From NCBI GenBank assembly GCA_025594325.1, contig JANHCV010000011.1, positions 124,001-188,000 on the forward strand: 64,000 nucleotides of DNA, given 5' to 3'. The translations under genes were made by a program, and so were the position numbers. Below, piece by piece: positions 34,837 to 45,594 of this stretch (position 1 is the first letter of the stretch; every line of letters starts with the position of its first letter). Below the pieces are notes generated by a model. That model made no database searches and was not told where the DNA came from. It saw only the letters and a program-made list of their open reading frames with translations. Source of the stretch: Blastocladiella emersonii ATCC 22665. Taxonomy: Eukaryota > Blastocladiomycota > Blastocladiomycetes > Blastocladiales > Blastocladiaceae.

Positions 34837-37272
34837 ATGTGGGCCGCCCGGCTGCTCTCCGCGCGCTTGCGGAGCGGACTCGGCGGCACTGCGACCAACG
34901 GCAGCAGCAGGAGGATAGCGCCGTCCCTGTCTCCACCACCACGCTTCCTGCTGCTGTCGCCGTGGCCGCTCCGCTTCCGCGCACCCCCATCACCACCATC
35001 ATCCCTGTCCCTCCGGGCGCCGTCCTACCGCCCACCACCACCACCATGGGCCGCCCTGCGCCGCGCCTTCTCAACAACGCGCACCGCCGCCCCAAGGCGC
35101 GCCCACTCGACGTCGATCCCGCCCGACCCGCCGTCGCTGCGCTCCTTCTTCCGCATCCTGCGCTGGCGCTTCAAGGTCCTGTTCCGCCGCACCTCGCGCC
35201 CGTGGACCGCCGACGAGCTGCTCGCCATGTTCTCGTGGCTGTTTGTCGGCAACTCGCTCTTCATCCTTGTCGGCACCACCTCCTTCACCAGCGTCGCCCT
35301 GTGGCTCGCCAACTCGCTGCAGTTCCAGGAGTTTGTCGCCTACGCCGTCGGCTGGTACCTCACCCGCTCCACGGGCGCCACCGTCATCTTCGAGTCCGCC
35401 ATCGTCCCCAACTGGAAGGACGGCAAGATCTCGCTCAAGAACGTCACCGTGCGCCGCATGCACGCCCTCGACGAGTCGCGCCTCGAGCCCCACTACTACT
35501 ACTCACACGACCCCTTTGGCGATCCCGACGACGACGATGATGACGACGGCGGGATCACTCTCTCGCGCGGCGCCGCCGACCTCGCCCACGCCGACCCCGA
35601 CCTGCGCCCACCACCGCGCGTCGCCGCTGGTGCCGCCGCCAATGCGCCCGCGCCCTGGACCCGCTCCACCACGGGCCCTGCCAACCCGCAGCCGCTGTCG
35701 CGCGACGAGAACAACTTCACCAAGTACGAGCTCAAGATCCAGTCCATCGACGTGACCCTCGACCTGGTGCGGTGGCTCGACGGCAAGGGCCTGATCCGCG
35801 ACGCCGTGATCCGCGGCGTGCGCGGCATTGTCGACCGCCGCGACGTGTTCTGGGACGACGACGCCCCCGCCATCCCGCCGCGCCGCGTGCACCAGCCGGG
35901 CGACTTTGAGCTCGAGCGCGTCGTCCTCGACGACCTGTTCGTCACCGTCTACAACCCCGAGTTCCGCCCCTACTCGCTCTCCGTGTTCCAGGCCGACCTC
36001 CCGCGACTGCGCAAGCAGTGGCTGCTCTACGACATCATCTGCGCCACCTCTCTCGTCGGCCTCTTCGACAACTGCCTCTTTTCGCTCCACACCCCGCAGC
36101 GCGCAGAGTACGGCCAGGTCCTCGCCTCGCTCGCCCACCACCACCCGTCCTCGGCGTCGCAGCACGCGCGCTCGCCCCTGCGCGGCACCCCCGTCGAGGG
36201 CGACGACGACGACCCGTTCGGCGCCAGCCACCACGAGATTGCCGCGTCCAGTCGCATGGTACTACTCTTAGCTTAACCCCTACGCTCACTCGCAGTGACT
36301 GACCCCGCTGTGGTGTAGACGCGGTTCAAGATCGACGGCGTGCCCATCGAGCACCTCAACTACGGCACGACCGGTCCGTTCGGGTGGATCAACGGCGGCA
36401 CCCTCGACATCTCGGCCCTCATCCACATCCCGCGCATGCGCCGCCCGCAGGAGGTGGACGAGCTGCTCGCCCAGCTCATGACCGAGCTCAAGGCCACCGC
36501 CATGGACCGCATCCGCCTCGAGGACGTGGCCGACCTGCCCGACCGCGCCCAGCAGCTCATCCGCGACAAGGTCAACTGGGCCGTGTTTGCCGTCAAGGAC
36601 CGGTCCAACCGCCGCAACTGCTCTCCGTCCTCGTCGGCGCCGGCGAACCAGCACGCCTCGAGCAACGCGACCCGGGCTTCCTCCACGGCACCGCCACCAG
36701 CGACCGCGGCGCCGACGCTTGCCGAGATCGCCGCGTCGGCCGCGCAGCCCGTGCTGTGCATGGACTTTGACCTGCGGTTCAACAACATCCGCGCGTCGGT
36801 GCCGCTGTACTCGGAGGACCTGTCGTACCTGACGACCAACGCGCTTGTGCGGCCCGTGGTCGCGTACATGAACGCGCACCGGACCTTCATCCCGCTGCGG
36901 TGCCGCGTGGCGCTGCCGCTCGGCAACTTTGACGGGGCGTGGACCATCTACGACTCGGAGCTGTCGGACGCGCTCGCCACGGCCGTCGGGCGCGCCATGG
37001 TCAACAACTTCGTCGACGACGCCGAGCGCGCGCGCCGCATCCGCAAGGTCGGCCTGTGGTCCGTGCGGACCGTGGCCGAGTCCATGACGGGGCTCTGGCA
37101 GTACGTGTCGGGCGCCAAGAACCTCGTCCACTTCCTCGAGTCGGTCCTGCGCACCGAGGTCAACGCCGCCGCCGCGTCCAGCGTCGCCGCCCACCCGCCC
37201 GGACACTGGGACGACCCCGCCGTCACGGCGTACTGGATGCAGCGGTCCAACGTCGACATGTTCGCCGCGTGA
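34837..37272 (+). CDS. Mdm31/Mdm32-family mitochondrial inner-membrane protein
   Basis: join(34837..36258,36319..37272), 791 aa. This family maintains mitochondrial distribution, morphology and nucleoid integrity and has been linked to lipid homeostasis in yeast. The N-terminus is Arg/Ser/Leu-rich without early acidic residues, consistent with a mitochondrial presequence (RRAFSTTRTA). A membrane segment is visible at about residues 145-185 (FSWLFVGNSLFILVGTTSF), followed by the family block YLTRSTGATVIFESAIVPNW and GKISLKNVTVRR. Later blocks include KIQSIDVTLDLVRWLDGKG, YNPEFRPYSLSVFQADL and, in exon 2, FKIDGVPIEHLN, GWINGGTLDI and FDGAWTIYDSEL. The 60-nt intron has donor gtacta and acceptor tgtag. 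Whether it corresponds to Mdm31 or Mdm32 is not decided. Confidence 0.9.
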
Positions 37273-37517
37273 TCGACGGCCGCCGGTCCAGTTTTGCTTC
37301 TTACCCTCGCATCCCTCCCCCTCTTCCCTTGTTTCTTATTATTTTGTGGTTCGGGTGATAGGCGCCCGCGCGGCCACAAGCGTTGCGCGGGCGCAAAATA
37401 ATGAATTTGCATACCCTAGGCAACTCTGACAAGAAACGCGACTGGTCGGGGAGGGATCACCACGCGAGAGCGAGCCACACCGCGCTCTCTCTCTCGTCTT
37501 GCACCTTGCACACTACC

Positions 37518-38842
37518 ATGTATCTCATTACCGCCCGGACCGCGGCACTCGCGCGGCCGATCGGCCAGCGCACGCTCGCCACAGCAGCGGCCTCTGTCGC
37601 GAAGCCGCCTGCCGGGAAACCCTCGCCCGCGCCGCCGTCGCCGCTCGTCCTGTCCGGGATCCAGCCGACGGGGATCCCGCACCTGGGCAACTACCTCGGC
37701 GCGCTGCAGCACTGGGTTGCGCTGCAGTCCGGGACCGCACCCGTGCTCTACAGCATCGTCGATCTGCACGCGCTGACGGCGCACCCGCCCGTGTCGCCCT
37801 CCGCGCTGCGCGACTCGATCGCCGACACGGCGCGGCTGCTGCTCGCCACGGGCATCGACCCTGACCGGTCCGTGCTGTTCCAGCAGTCCCGCGTCGCGGG
37901 CCACACGCAGCTGCAGTGGGTCCTCACGTGCGGCGCGTCGATGGGCTGGCTCGCGCGGATGACCCAGTGGAAGGTGCGTCCGCACCTGTCAGCGTGTGAC
38001 GGCTGTGCTGATGATACGGCGAGGTTGGAGTAGACCAAGGCAGGCACGGCCGTCGGGTCGGACGCGGTCCCGCCTGGCCTCAAGATGGGCCTGTTCGCGT
38101 ACCCGGTGCTCATGGCCGCCGACATCCTCATCTACCGGTATGCTACGTCGACATCCTGGAGAGCAAGCGGCCCTCTGATTCCCTCGATGTAGCGCGACGC
38201 AGGTCCCCGTTGGCGAGGACCAGCACCAGCATCTTGAGCTCGCGCGCACCCTGGCCAAGCACTTCAACGCCACGTACAAGACAGACCTGTTCCCGCTGCC
38301 CAACGCCATGACGAGTACGCTCCCCCCTCCCACCCACCGCCAACCAACTCACACTAACCTTCCACGCGACCGCAGCCCCGTCGTCCAAGCGCATCATGTC
38401 GCTGACCGACCCGACCGCCAAAATGTCCAAGTCGCACCCCTCGGCCTTCTCGCGGATCCACCTGACCGACACCGACGCCGAGATCACCAAAAAGATCCGC
38501 CGCGCGGTCACCGACGCGGACCCGGCCATCACCTGGTCGCCCGCGTCTCGCCCGGGCGTCGCGAACCTGCTGTCGCTGTACGCGGCGTGCGCGGGCGTCG
38601 CGGACCCGGCGACGCTGCTCGAGACGGGCGGCGAGCTCGCGGGGGTCTCGGGCCACGCCGCACTCAAGGCGCGCGTCGCGGATCGGATCGTCGCAACCGT
38701 CCAGCCCGTGCGCGACGCGTACGTGCGGCTCGGCGACGACCCGGCGTATGTCCAGGCGGTCCTCGAGAAGGGCAACGGGCGCGCGCGCGAGATTGCGGAT
38801 CAGACGTGGAGCGAGGTGAGTAAGGTGATTGGGATTGCGTAA
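37518..38842 (+). CDS. Mitochondrial tryptophanyl-tRNA synthetase
   Basis: join(37518..37973,38034..38137,38193..38314,38376..38842), 382 aa. It charges tRNA-Trp with tryptophan using ATP; class I. The presequence (residues 1-40) is Arg-rich and precedes the bacterial-type catalytic domain: LSGIQPTGIPHLGN with the HIGH-equivalent HLGN (55-58), SIVDLHALT, MAADILIYR, VPVGEDQHQHLELAR, and TAKMSKS with KMSKS at 243-247. Three introns of 60, 55 and 61 nt have gtgcgt, gtatgc and gtacgc donors; every phase matches and the joined product follows bacterial TrpRS through each junction. The stop lies only 61 bp from the VPS4 stop on the other strand. The corresponding yeast gene is MSW1 (human WARS2). 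Confidence 0.95.
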
Positions 38843-38903
38843 GAGTAGTAGTAGCTGTATTCTGGGACGGGGTGGCGATTGCAAGGGGAGGGGACGAACG
38901 AGC

Positions 38904-40454
38904 TCAGCCCTCCTGGCCGAAATCGGTCGTGAACTTGACGTGGTTCTTGAGGTCGTCCTCGGACACGGTGGGCTTGGACGTCGCGAGGGCCTTAATAAAG
39001 TCGTTGACGGTGAGCGGCGGCTCGAGCAGCTCGTCGGACCCGACGCGCATCCAGTCCATTTCGATGCCCTCGGGGTCGCCGGGCGAGCACGGCGTGAGCA
39101 TGGGCTTGCCGTTGGGCCCAGCGACGCGCTTGAAGTGGGTGGCGGTCTGCACCTTGCGCACGGGGAGCATGAGGGCCTCGCGGACGACGATGCCGATATC
39201 CGATCCCGAGTACCCCTCGGTGCGGTCGGCGAGGACGCGGAAGTCGTTGGCGTGCAGGCTGCAGGGCGTGTTGCCGACGTGCAGCTGGAACATCTTGGAC
39301 CGGGCGTGGTGCTCGGGCAGCGGGATGTAGATGCGCTTCTCGAAGCGGCGGCGGATGGCCGAGTCGAGCTGCCATGGGATGTTAGTCGCGCCCAGGACCA
39401 GGATCTGGTCCATGTCGTTGCCGACGCCGTTCATCTGCACGAGGAACTCGGTCTTGATGCGCCGGCTCGCCTCCGACTCGCCGTCGCCGCGCGACCCGCA
39501 CAGCGAGTCGATCTCGTCAATGAAGATGATGGCCGGCTTGGCCGCGCGCGCCATCTGGAACAGCTCCTTGACCAGCCGCTCCGACTCGCCCATCCACTTG
39601 CTGACCAGGTCCGACGACGACACGGAGAAGAAGGTCGAGTTGGCTTCGGTCGCCACCGCCTTGGCGAGGTACGACTTGCCGGTACCCGGGGGCTAGAATC
39701 GCGCGCGCGAGTGAGTGACGAGTCAGCGCCGCTGCCATAGTTGAGCCGATAACGTACGCCGTAGAGGAGGATGCCGCGCCACGGTGTCCGCTTGCCCGTG
39801 AAGAGCTGCGGGAACTTGATGGGCAGGATGACGGCCTCCTTGAGCGCCTCTTTGGCGGCGTCGAGACCGGCAATGTCCTCCCAGCGCACGTTGGGCTTCT
39901 CAGTCAGGATGGCCGAGTTGAGGGCGCCGCGCAGCTTCTTGGTCTCGGCGTCGTTCTCCGACCCGCTGTCGTCGCCGTCTCCATCCCCGCCGCCGCCACC
40001 ACTCCCGCCACCGCCGCCGCCCTTCTTGTTGAGATTGGACGACGACCCGGTGCCGCCGCCGTTGGCGCTCAGCACCTTCTTCTTGGGTTTCGGTTGGCTG
40101 AGGAACTCCTTGAGCTTCTCGGCGCGCTCCAGGTACTCGGTGAACTTTTTGCGGATCGACTCCTTGACGCGCTCGTTCTTCTCGTCTAGACAGCGGTCGC
40201 GGGGTGAGTCTGCGCATCGGTCGTGGTGCGTACAGCGCCAGTGCGTACACTTGAGCGCGGTCATAAAGTAGTCGAGCGCATTCTGGTACGCCTTGTACGC
40301 CTCGTCGTAGTTGCCCTCGGCGTCCAGCTCGGTGGCCCTCTTTACGATCTCAATCGCTTTCTAAGGACGACGTGATGCGTCAGGCGCTGCGTCGGCGTGG
40401 GCGCGGATGCATCGGGGGCAGGCACGCTACCCCGAGAAAGTCGACGCCAGACAT
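38904..40454 (-). CDS. VPS4: Vps4 AAA-ATPase (ESCRT-III disassembly)
   Basis: complement(join(38904..39692,39758..40185,40249..40360,40431..40454)), 450 aa. Vps4 removes ESCRT-III from membranes in multivesicular body formation, nuclear envelope repair and abscission. The first exon is only 24 nt (MSGVDFLG). The MIT domain spans residues 5-80 ([40 protein letters not shown]). A Gly/Asp/Ser-rich linker is followed by the AAA domain: [21 protein letters not shown], Walker A GPPGTGKS formed across the last intron (about 188-195), Walker [11 protein letters not shown] at about 245, and the C-terminal [20 protein letters not shown] with the usual helix. Introns of 65, 63 and 70 nt. It is divergent from RRG9. 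Confidence 0.97.
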
Positions 40455-41038
40455 GGCCAGCGGGGAGTGTTGATGTGCTCGTTACGTTGCAGTAGGTCGC
40501 AATGCGTTGCGCGCAGTCAGATGCATGGGCTTTCGTGGTGCGAGGGAGAGCGGGCGGTGGCGAGGAGAGCGCCGCAAAATCGAAATCAAGGCGGCCCATG
40601 ATCGCGCGAAAAACGCGTGGCTCACGCATCATGTGGGAGACGACATCCTTGGCAGGAACCGTATATCAGGCGATATATCACGCAGACTATTCCGAAATTA
40701 TTCTGGACCTCGAAGCAGGCTTGCCAGGTCACGGAGCAGCGTTCTCGACCCGTACGGTCCGCGAGCGCGGCTCGACCGGTTCTTGAGGACCAACACGATT
40801 CTCGTCGATGTCCTCAGCTGTCCCGTCGTGCCGCTACTAGTATCCTGTCCAACGTCCCATCATCGAGAACGGCCCATCGCCGGGCCTCGACGCGTGACGC
40901 GTTTGCCCGCCGTGACCGGATCAGGCAGCGTCACATGACGCGGGCAGCATCAAAACGTCTCGCACATTTCGGCCGCGCGCAACAAGGCCCTTCACCCCTC
41001 CGCTGCACCGCTCCGCCGATCACGACGCTCACCCGACC
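40455..41038. promoter_or_regulatory. Divergent promoter region between VPS4 and RRG9
   Basis: 584 bp without a convincing gene. The 40,640-40,700 part is comparatively AT-rich (ATATATCACGCAGAC, CCGAAATTATTCTGG) and is the likeliest place for core promoter elements. Confidence 0.4.
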
Positions 41039-42226
41039 ATGTATCGCTTTCGATTTGCCGGCCAGTCGCTGCACCGGCAAGCGGCATGCCGCCTGGGCCA
41101 CCTCGCCGCTCCCCATGGCCCGGCAGCCCGCCAGGCCCCTGCCCTGTGCGCCGGACTCTCCGCGGCCGCTCGGCCAAGACCCTACTCGTCTTCAGGATCC
41201 AGTTCTGCGGATGAGCCGAGTGCACCGTCCTCCGAGGACACGACCCCATCAACTTCGCGCAAACTCTTGTCCCATTCCTCTCCATTGGACTTTGTCCGGC
41301 CCGCCTCCCCCGCGGAGCCCGTTGACGACGTGCCGCCGCCGCGGTCGCTCGGCTCGTCGACCGTGCTGGACCAGCTGGGCATCAGCGTGGACCCACGGGA
41401 ACTCGCCAACACCCGCGTCCGCTCGCGCGGCGCCCGGTCCGACCGCGGGCCGCGGAAACCATCGTCGCGCGACTTTGACCGGTCCGCTGCGCCGCCACGA
41501 CGCTCCCGGAGGGCCGAGGCCGACGATGACGACTTTGGCTTCGTGTCGCTGTCCGGCTCCGACTCGCCGTCGCCCAGCAATACCCCGCGCGACCGCGAAC
41601 GCGCGTCTGACCGTCCGCGCCGCGAGTACCCAAGGTCCGGCAACGGCGGCCCACGGAAGCCGCTCGAGGTGCCGACGCCCATGCCCGACCGGTGGGACCC
41701 GTCCAAGAAGCTGCCGCGGTCCGCCATGGACCGCATCCGCTTCCTGCACGAGCAGGACCCGAAGACCTTCTCGGTTGCCGCGCTCTCGACCTCGTACCGC
41801 ATCGGCTTCGAGTCGGTCAAGCGCATCTTGCGCTCCAAGTTCGTGCCGTCGCCCGACCGCGCCCGCGAAATGGACGACCGCCGCGCCGACATGAAGAAGG
41901 CGTGGCGCGCGCACCGCGCCCGCGAGGTCCAGGCCCAGCTCGTCCGCGAACGCCGCGAGCTTGTCGAACTCGCCAAGCAGGCGTCCGTCGAGGAGGAGAT
42001 GGCACGCAAGTCGGCCGCCGGCCGCCGCGTCCTCTCGTCGCCGCAACTCGCGTCCCCGCCGGCGAGCGCAGTGCCCGAGTCGACCGCGCCCGCGGCGCCA
42101 GCACCACCCGCGCGGCCGCCTCGATCCGCCGGCCCCAAGCGGGGCAGCAGCAAGAACGAGGACTCGTGGGACTGGCTCGGCGGCGGGAGCGGGAGCGGCA
42201 GCAGCAGCTCGAGCGGAGAGAAATAG
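41039..42226 (+). CDS. RRG9: Rrg9/neugrin-family mitochondrial protein
   Basis: Single exon, 395 aa. Rrg9 is needed for respiratory growth and mitochondrial genome maintenance in yeast; human neugrin is associated with the mitoribosome. The N-terminus MYRFRFAGQSLHRQAACR is a typical presequence. A long Ser/Pro/Arg-rich region follows. The family core is at residues about 222-280: KKLPRSAMDRIRFLHEQDP, AALSTSYRIGFESVKRILRS, KFVPSPDRAREMD. The C-terminus has a basic helix and a low-complexity Ser/Gly tail with a WDWL motif. It is longer than the yeast protein (about 214 aa) because of the disordered parts. Confidence 0.85.
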   Translation: MYRFRFAGQSLHRQAACRLGHLAAPHGPAARQAPALCAGLSAAARPRPYSSSGSSSADEPSAPSSEDTTPSTSRKLLSHSSPLDFVRPASPAEPVDDVPPPRSLGSSTVLDQLGISVDPRELANTRVRSRGARSDRGPRKPSSRDFDRSAAPPRRSRRAEADDDDFGFVSLSGSDSPSPSNTPRDRERASDRPRREYPRSGNGGPRKPLEVPTPMPDRWDPSKKLPRSAMDRIRFLHEQDPKTFSVAALSTSYRIGFESVKRILRSKFVPSPDRAREMDDRRADMKKAWRAHRAREVQAQLVRERRELVELAKQASVEEEMARKSAAGRRVLSSPQLASPPASAVPESTAPAAPAPPARPPRSAGPKRGSSKNEDSWDWLGGGSGSGSSSSSGEK

Positions 42227-42268
42227 GCTTATTGTACTGTATACTATGCTAGTTTGGCGTGTCCACGA

Positions 42269-43045
42269 TCACAGATTCGACAGGAAGTCGGTGAGGTTGA
42301 GCGACTTGTTGCCGCCCTCGTTCTTCTTCTGCATCGACAGCAGCCCGCGCAGCGTGCTCTTCTTCTTGCTCAGCGCGCGACGGCTCGGTGTGCTTGCGTC
42401 CGACGCCTCCGAGGGTGATGGTGACGCGGCCCGCGATGAAGATGCGCTGCTGCTAGCGCTGGCCTTGCCCTTGCCTTTGGCGGTGGGTTTCTCCTTGCTC
42501 GCCGAAAGCGCGGGCGAGGCCGTCTTGGACTTCTCCTTGCCCTTGGCCTTGTTTGAGCTTGTCGTGGGCGTCGAGACCTCGGTGGCGTCGGCAACAGCGG
42601 CCTGCAGCACGGGGATGGCGATCGGCTTGGGTACCGCCCGCCTTGGCTTCTCGACACGGCGCAGCGTCGTCACGGACTGGCAGTTGAGGCACGTCGTGTT
42701 TAGCTTCGCCCGCAACGTCTTGCCGGGGGCGGTCCCCTTCTTCTTCATCTCCTTCTTGACGACAACCCGCCGCCAGGCTCCCCGTGGCGTCAGCAGCGAC
42801 ACGTCCTGGTTGACGCTCGGCATGATGAGGACGCCGCAGCGCGGGCAGATGGTCTTGGCGACGCTCTCCGTGATCTGGACACCGTCCTCGTAGGCGCGCT
42901 CGACAAACTGCAGCCCGAGCCACGCCGCGACCGGCGCGCTGGTGCGGTTGTACAGCTCCATTGCGCCCTGGAGAAACTCCATGCGGCGCAGCGCATCGGC
43001 CGTGTTCGCCGCGGCGATTGCAGCAGGTGTGAGATCAGAATCCAT
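42269..43045 (-). CDS. RNase P / RNase MRP subunit of the Snm1/Rpr2 (Rpp21) family
   Basis: Single exon, 258 aa; the start ATG at 43,045 gives MDSDLTPAAIAAANTADALR. These proteins are zinc-binding subunits of RNase P (tRNA 5' processing) or RNase MRP (rRNA processing) in the nucleus. The pattern RMEFLQGAMELYN, WLGLQFVERAY, then two CxxC pairs, TICPRCGVLIMP and TTCLNCQSVTTL, matches the family. The C-terminal half is Lys/Ser-rich (KAKGKEKSK, SMQKKNEGG), as in Snm1. Whether it is Snm1 or Rpr2 cannot be decided. Its stop is 42 bp from the RRG9 stop on the other strand. Confidence 0.8.
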   Translation of the reverse strand: MDSDLTPAAIAAANTADALRRMEFLQGAMELYNRTSAPVAAWLGLQFVERAYEDGVQITESVAKTICPRCGVLIMPSVNQDVSLLTPRGAWRRVVVKKEMKKKGTAPGKTLRAKLNTTCLNCQSVTTLRRVEKPRRAVPKPIAIPVLQAAVADATEVSTPTTSSNKAKGKEKSKTASPALSASKEKPTAKGKGKASASSSASSSRAASPSPSEASDASTPSRRALSKKKSTLRGLLSMQKKNEGGNKSLNLTDFLSNL

Positions 43046-43573
43046 GGTATGGTGGGTGCTTACGGGTGCTGAAGTGGCCCGCGTTAAGGAAATTTTGATC
43101 AGCGAGTAGCAACGCATCACGTGAGTGGCGAACGCGTCAACAGCGCGTCGCTGTCCCACGCCGCTCGTCCCGCCCTGGCTCGCCGGAGCTCTCGGGTTTT
43201 TGCTCCGCTTACACGTTTTGGAGACCTTTTACGAAACGATGTGGCAGAGAACCTGGGGCCAGGCTCGAGCACGCGATTGCTCAGCCACACCGCCGCCGCC
43301 GTGTGTCAAGCGGCCGCTCAGCCGAGTGCTAAAACTTGCGACGCGTCGCTCACATGCCCGGACATTCTTCGAAACATGACCTGCTTCCGCATAAGTACCT
43401 GCAGCTGGCGGTGCCACGTTTTCTTGCTGAGGGTCCGCAAGTAAATGAAGGACCTCTCGATACAGCTTCCTCAGGGCCGCCATCGCGTTCGGCTGGCCAG
43501 TATAAACCGGTCCACCACCTTCGCCTCCCTGCTCCATATTCTCAACGAGACACCGAGACGCAACGATTGCAAC
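43046..43573. promoter_or_regulatory. Divergent promoter region, SNM1-like and membrane protein A
   Basis: 528 bp with no convincing gene; presumed promoters for the genes on both sides. CATATTCTCAACGAGACACC lies about 40 bp before the ATG at 43,574. Confidence 0.35.
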
Positions 43574-44365
43574 ATGAACCTGTCGACCTTGCGAGCGGCC
43601 ATCCACCTAGCATTTTTCGTACGCCAATGGACCCGAACAACGTTACGGCGCCGGGTGCTCATCGGTGGCCTCGATTGTAGACCATCTCCGTGGTCACCTT
43701 CGCCTTCACGGTGGCTAGCATCACCGACTTCGCGCGCAGCTACCCCGAGCTCCCGCTCATGCCCGATGGTCACGTCGCTGGAGACGACGAGTCATGGCTC
43801 GGCACCACGCAGAACGACGTCGTTGCGCTGCTCGTCCTACTCTCCATCTGGCTCCTGCTGTATGCGCTGGACTTCTTCGCCCAGATCTACTTTCTCCTCA
43901 CCGAGCTCCGCGGTCGCGCCTCAACCTGCTACCTGCGCAAGTGGAAGGTCGGCCTGGCGCTCGTGCTCCTGATCACCGAGCTGATCTGGATTGCGCGGCT
44001 CCCGTTCGACCTCCTGACTCCGAGCACCGAGGTGTTCTGGCTCGGCAAGGACCTGTTCATCGTACGTCCTTGTCGTGTTTGACGCGTGGCCAACACTCAC
44101 CAAGAATCCCACTCTAACCGCTCCGCCTCGCGTGTAGCTGGTCCTCGCATTTGTCGCCGCCATGACGGCTCCGGAGGCGCAAGAGTTCAACAACTACAAG
44201 CTGCGCACGCATGCCGCGCGGCCTCGTGTCTCAGCTGAGCCATATGTACGCGGTAAGGCTCAAGTCGCAGCGCCGCCGCCGGTGCACGCCAAGGCCGAGC
44301 GCCATTCGAGACTCGAGCAGAATCCCGAGCACTTCTATATGTGCTCCGAGGAAACACAGCAATAG
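43574..44365 (+). CDS. Four-helix membrane protein A (tandem paralogue pair)
   Basis: join(43574..43618,43681..44061,44138..44365), 217 aa. Four hydrophobic segments: residues about 9-33 (spliced from HLAFF and TISVVTFAFTV), 66-92 (VVALLVLLSIWLLLYALDFF), 106-128 (KVGLALVLLITELIWIA) and 135-155 (FWLGKDLFI plus LVLAFVAAM). The loop between segments 1 and 2 is acidic. The C-terminal 60 residues are hydrophilic, ending EHFYMCSEETQQ. Introns of 62 and 76 nt (gtacgc, gtacgt donors). The next gene has the same exon plan and helix order, so they arose by tandem duplication. The family is not recognised; it superficially resembles tetraspan/MARVEL-like proteins. Confidence 0.8.
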
Positions 44366-44633
44366 ACGCCCATGTTCTGCTGACTCAGTCCGGGAAAACG
44401 CGTCAACACGGGCACCGGCGTGCGCAGTTACGCGATGCGCCTCTTAACCTCGCATCGGAGTTGTTTCAGGCTATTCCCGTTCCAGAACTTGAAAACGTGC
44501 GCCACTCGGCCCCGAACCGCGCTTCACCTGCATGTGCCGGATCGCCCTTGATTTTGACGGCGCCGGCGAAGCGCCCTCGCTCTCCTCTTCCTGCTCAGAC
44601 TCCTCGTAAGATAGACTAGACGGACACCATACC

Positions 44634-45550
44634 ATGGCGAGGCTACCCGAAGTCACGCCGCCGTCGCGCCCATCGCGGCCCTCGACTGGACGGTGGTTCT
44701 ACCACTTCCTCTTCCTCGTACGGGTGCTAGCTGCAGCTGACTAGTCTGGGATCACTAACGCCATGGTCATGCTGTCGACTAGGCGCTGACCTTGTCTGGG
44801 TTCTACTTCTCGATCCGCACCCTCATCTCGTTCACCCGGACCTTCCCGTCGCTTCCACCACGCGCCGACGGCGCCTCCAAGCGGCCATGGCTCGGGACCG
44901 AGCGCGCCGACGCCGTTGTGCTGCTGATCCTCCTCGCGTCGTGGCTGCTCTTGGCCGCAATCGACCTCACGGTCCATGGCCAGCTGATCGCAGACGAGGT
45001 GTTCCGCAGCCAGTACTCGCTGCGGCTCCGGTCGTGGAAGACGGGGCTCGGGACCTATCTGCTGGTGACCGAGATCATCTGGCTCTGGCGGTTGCCGGGC
45101 AACGGCCTGGTCCCGAACTTTGCGTCGTACTGGGTCCTCAAGGACATCGTTATGGTACGACGCTCGCCTCTTGTGCTGCTGGTGTGAACGAACCGCACTC
45201 ACCTCGATGACCGTGTGTAGATCGTACTTGCCGTGACCTCGGTCCTCTCGATGCCGACGGACGGCGTCGACTTCAATACGGACGACCGCCAGCGGACACG
45301 CGACCGGCGCGCGCGCGACGTCATCCTGACGACGCTGCCCGTCAGAGTCACGCCTCCGCCGATCTCTGCTCCGGCCCCAGCGTACACGGCGACGCGAGCG
45401 CCGACGGGCGAGGTTGTCGTGATCCCCGTGGCCATGGTCGCGAACGATGCCGACTTTGTTACCGTGCCGCTGTCGCCGCCTCCACCGGCGTACGATGCTG
45501 TCGCGGCAACGGCACCCGCTGCAACGCCACGAACTGAGGCGAGTAGTTGA
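44634..45550 (+). CDS. Four-helix membrane protein B (tandem paralogue pair)
   Basis: join(44634..44717,44783..45154,45221..45550), 261 aa, context ACCATGG. Helices: WFYHFLFL plus ALTLSGFYFSI; AVVLLILLASWLLLAAIDLTV; GTYLLVTEIIWLWRL; YWVLKDIVM plus IVLAVTSVL. Matching positions with protein A include LxxxSWLLL.A.D, RSWKTGLGTYLLVTEIIWLW against RKWKVGLALVLLITELIWIA, and a Lys-Asp in helix 4. Both introns fall at equivalent places. The C-terminal tail (about 110 aa) differs: Pro/Thr-rich, with PPPPAYDA, a PPxY-type WW-binding motif that in fungi can recruit Rsp5-type ubiquitin ligases (inference). Its stop is 44 bp from the ADAM gene stop on the other strand. Confidence 0.8.
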
Positions 45551-45594
45551 GAGAGGGGATGTATGGGTGAGAAATATACCCATCACTCGCTCTA

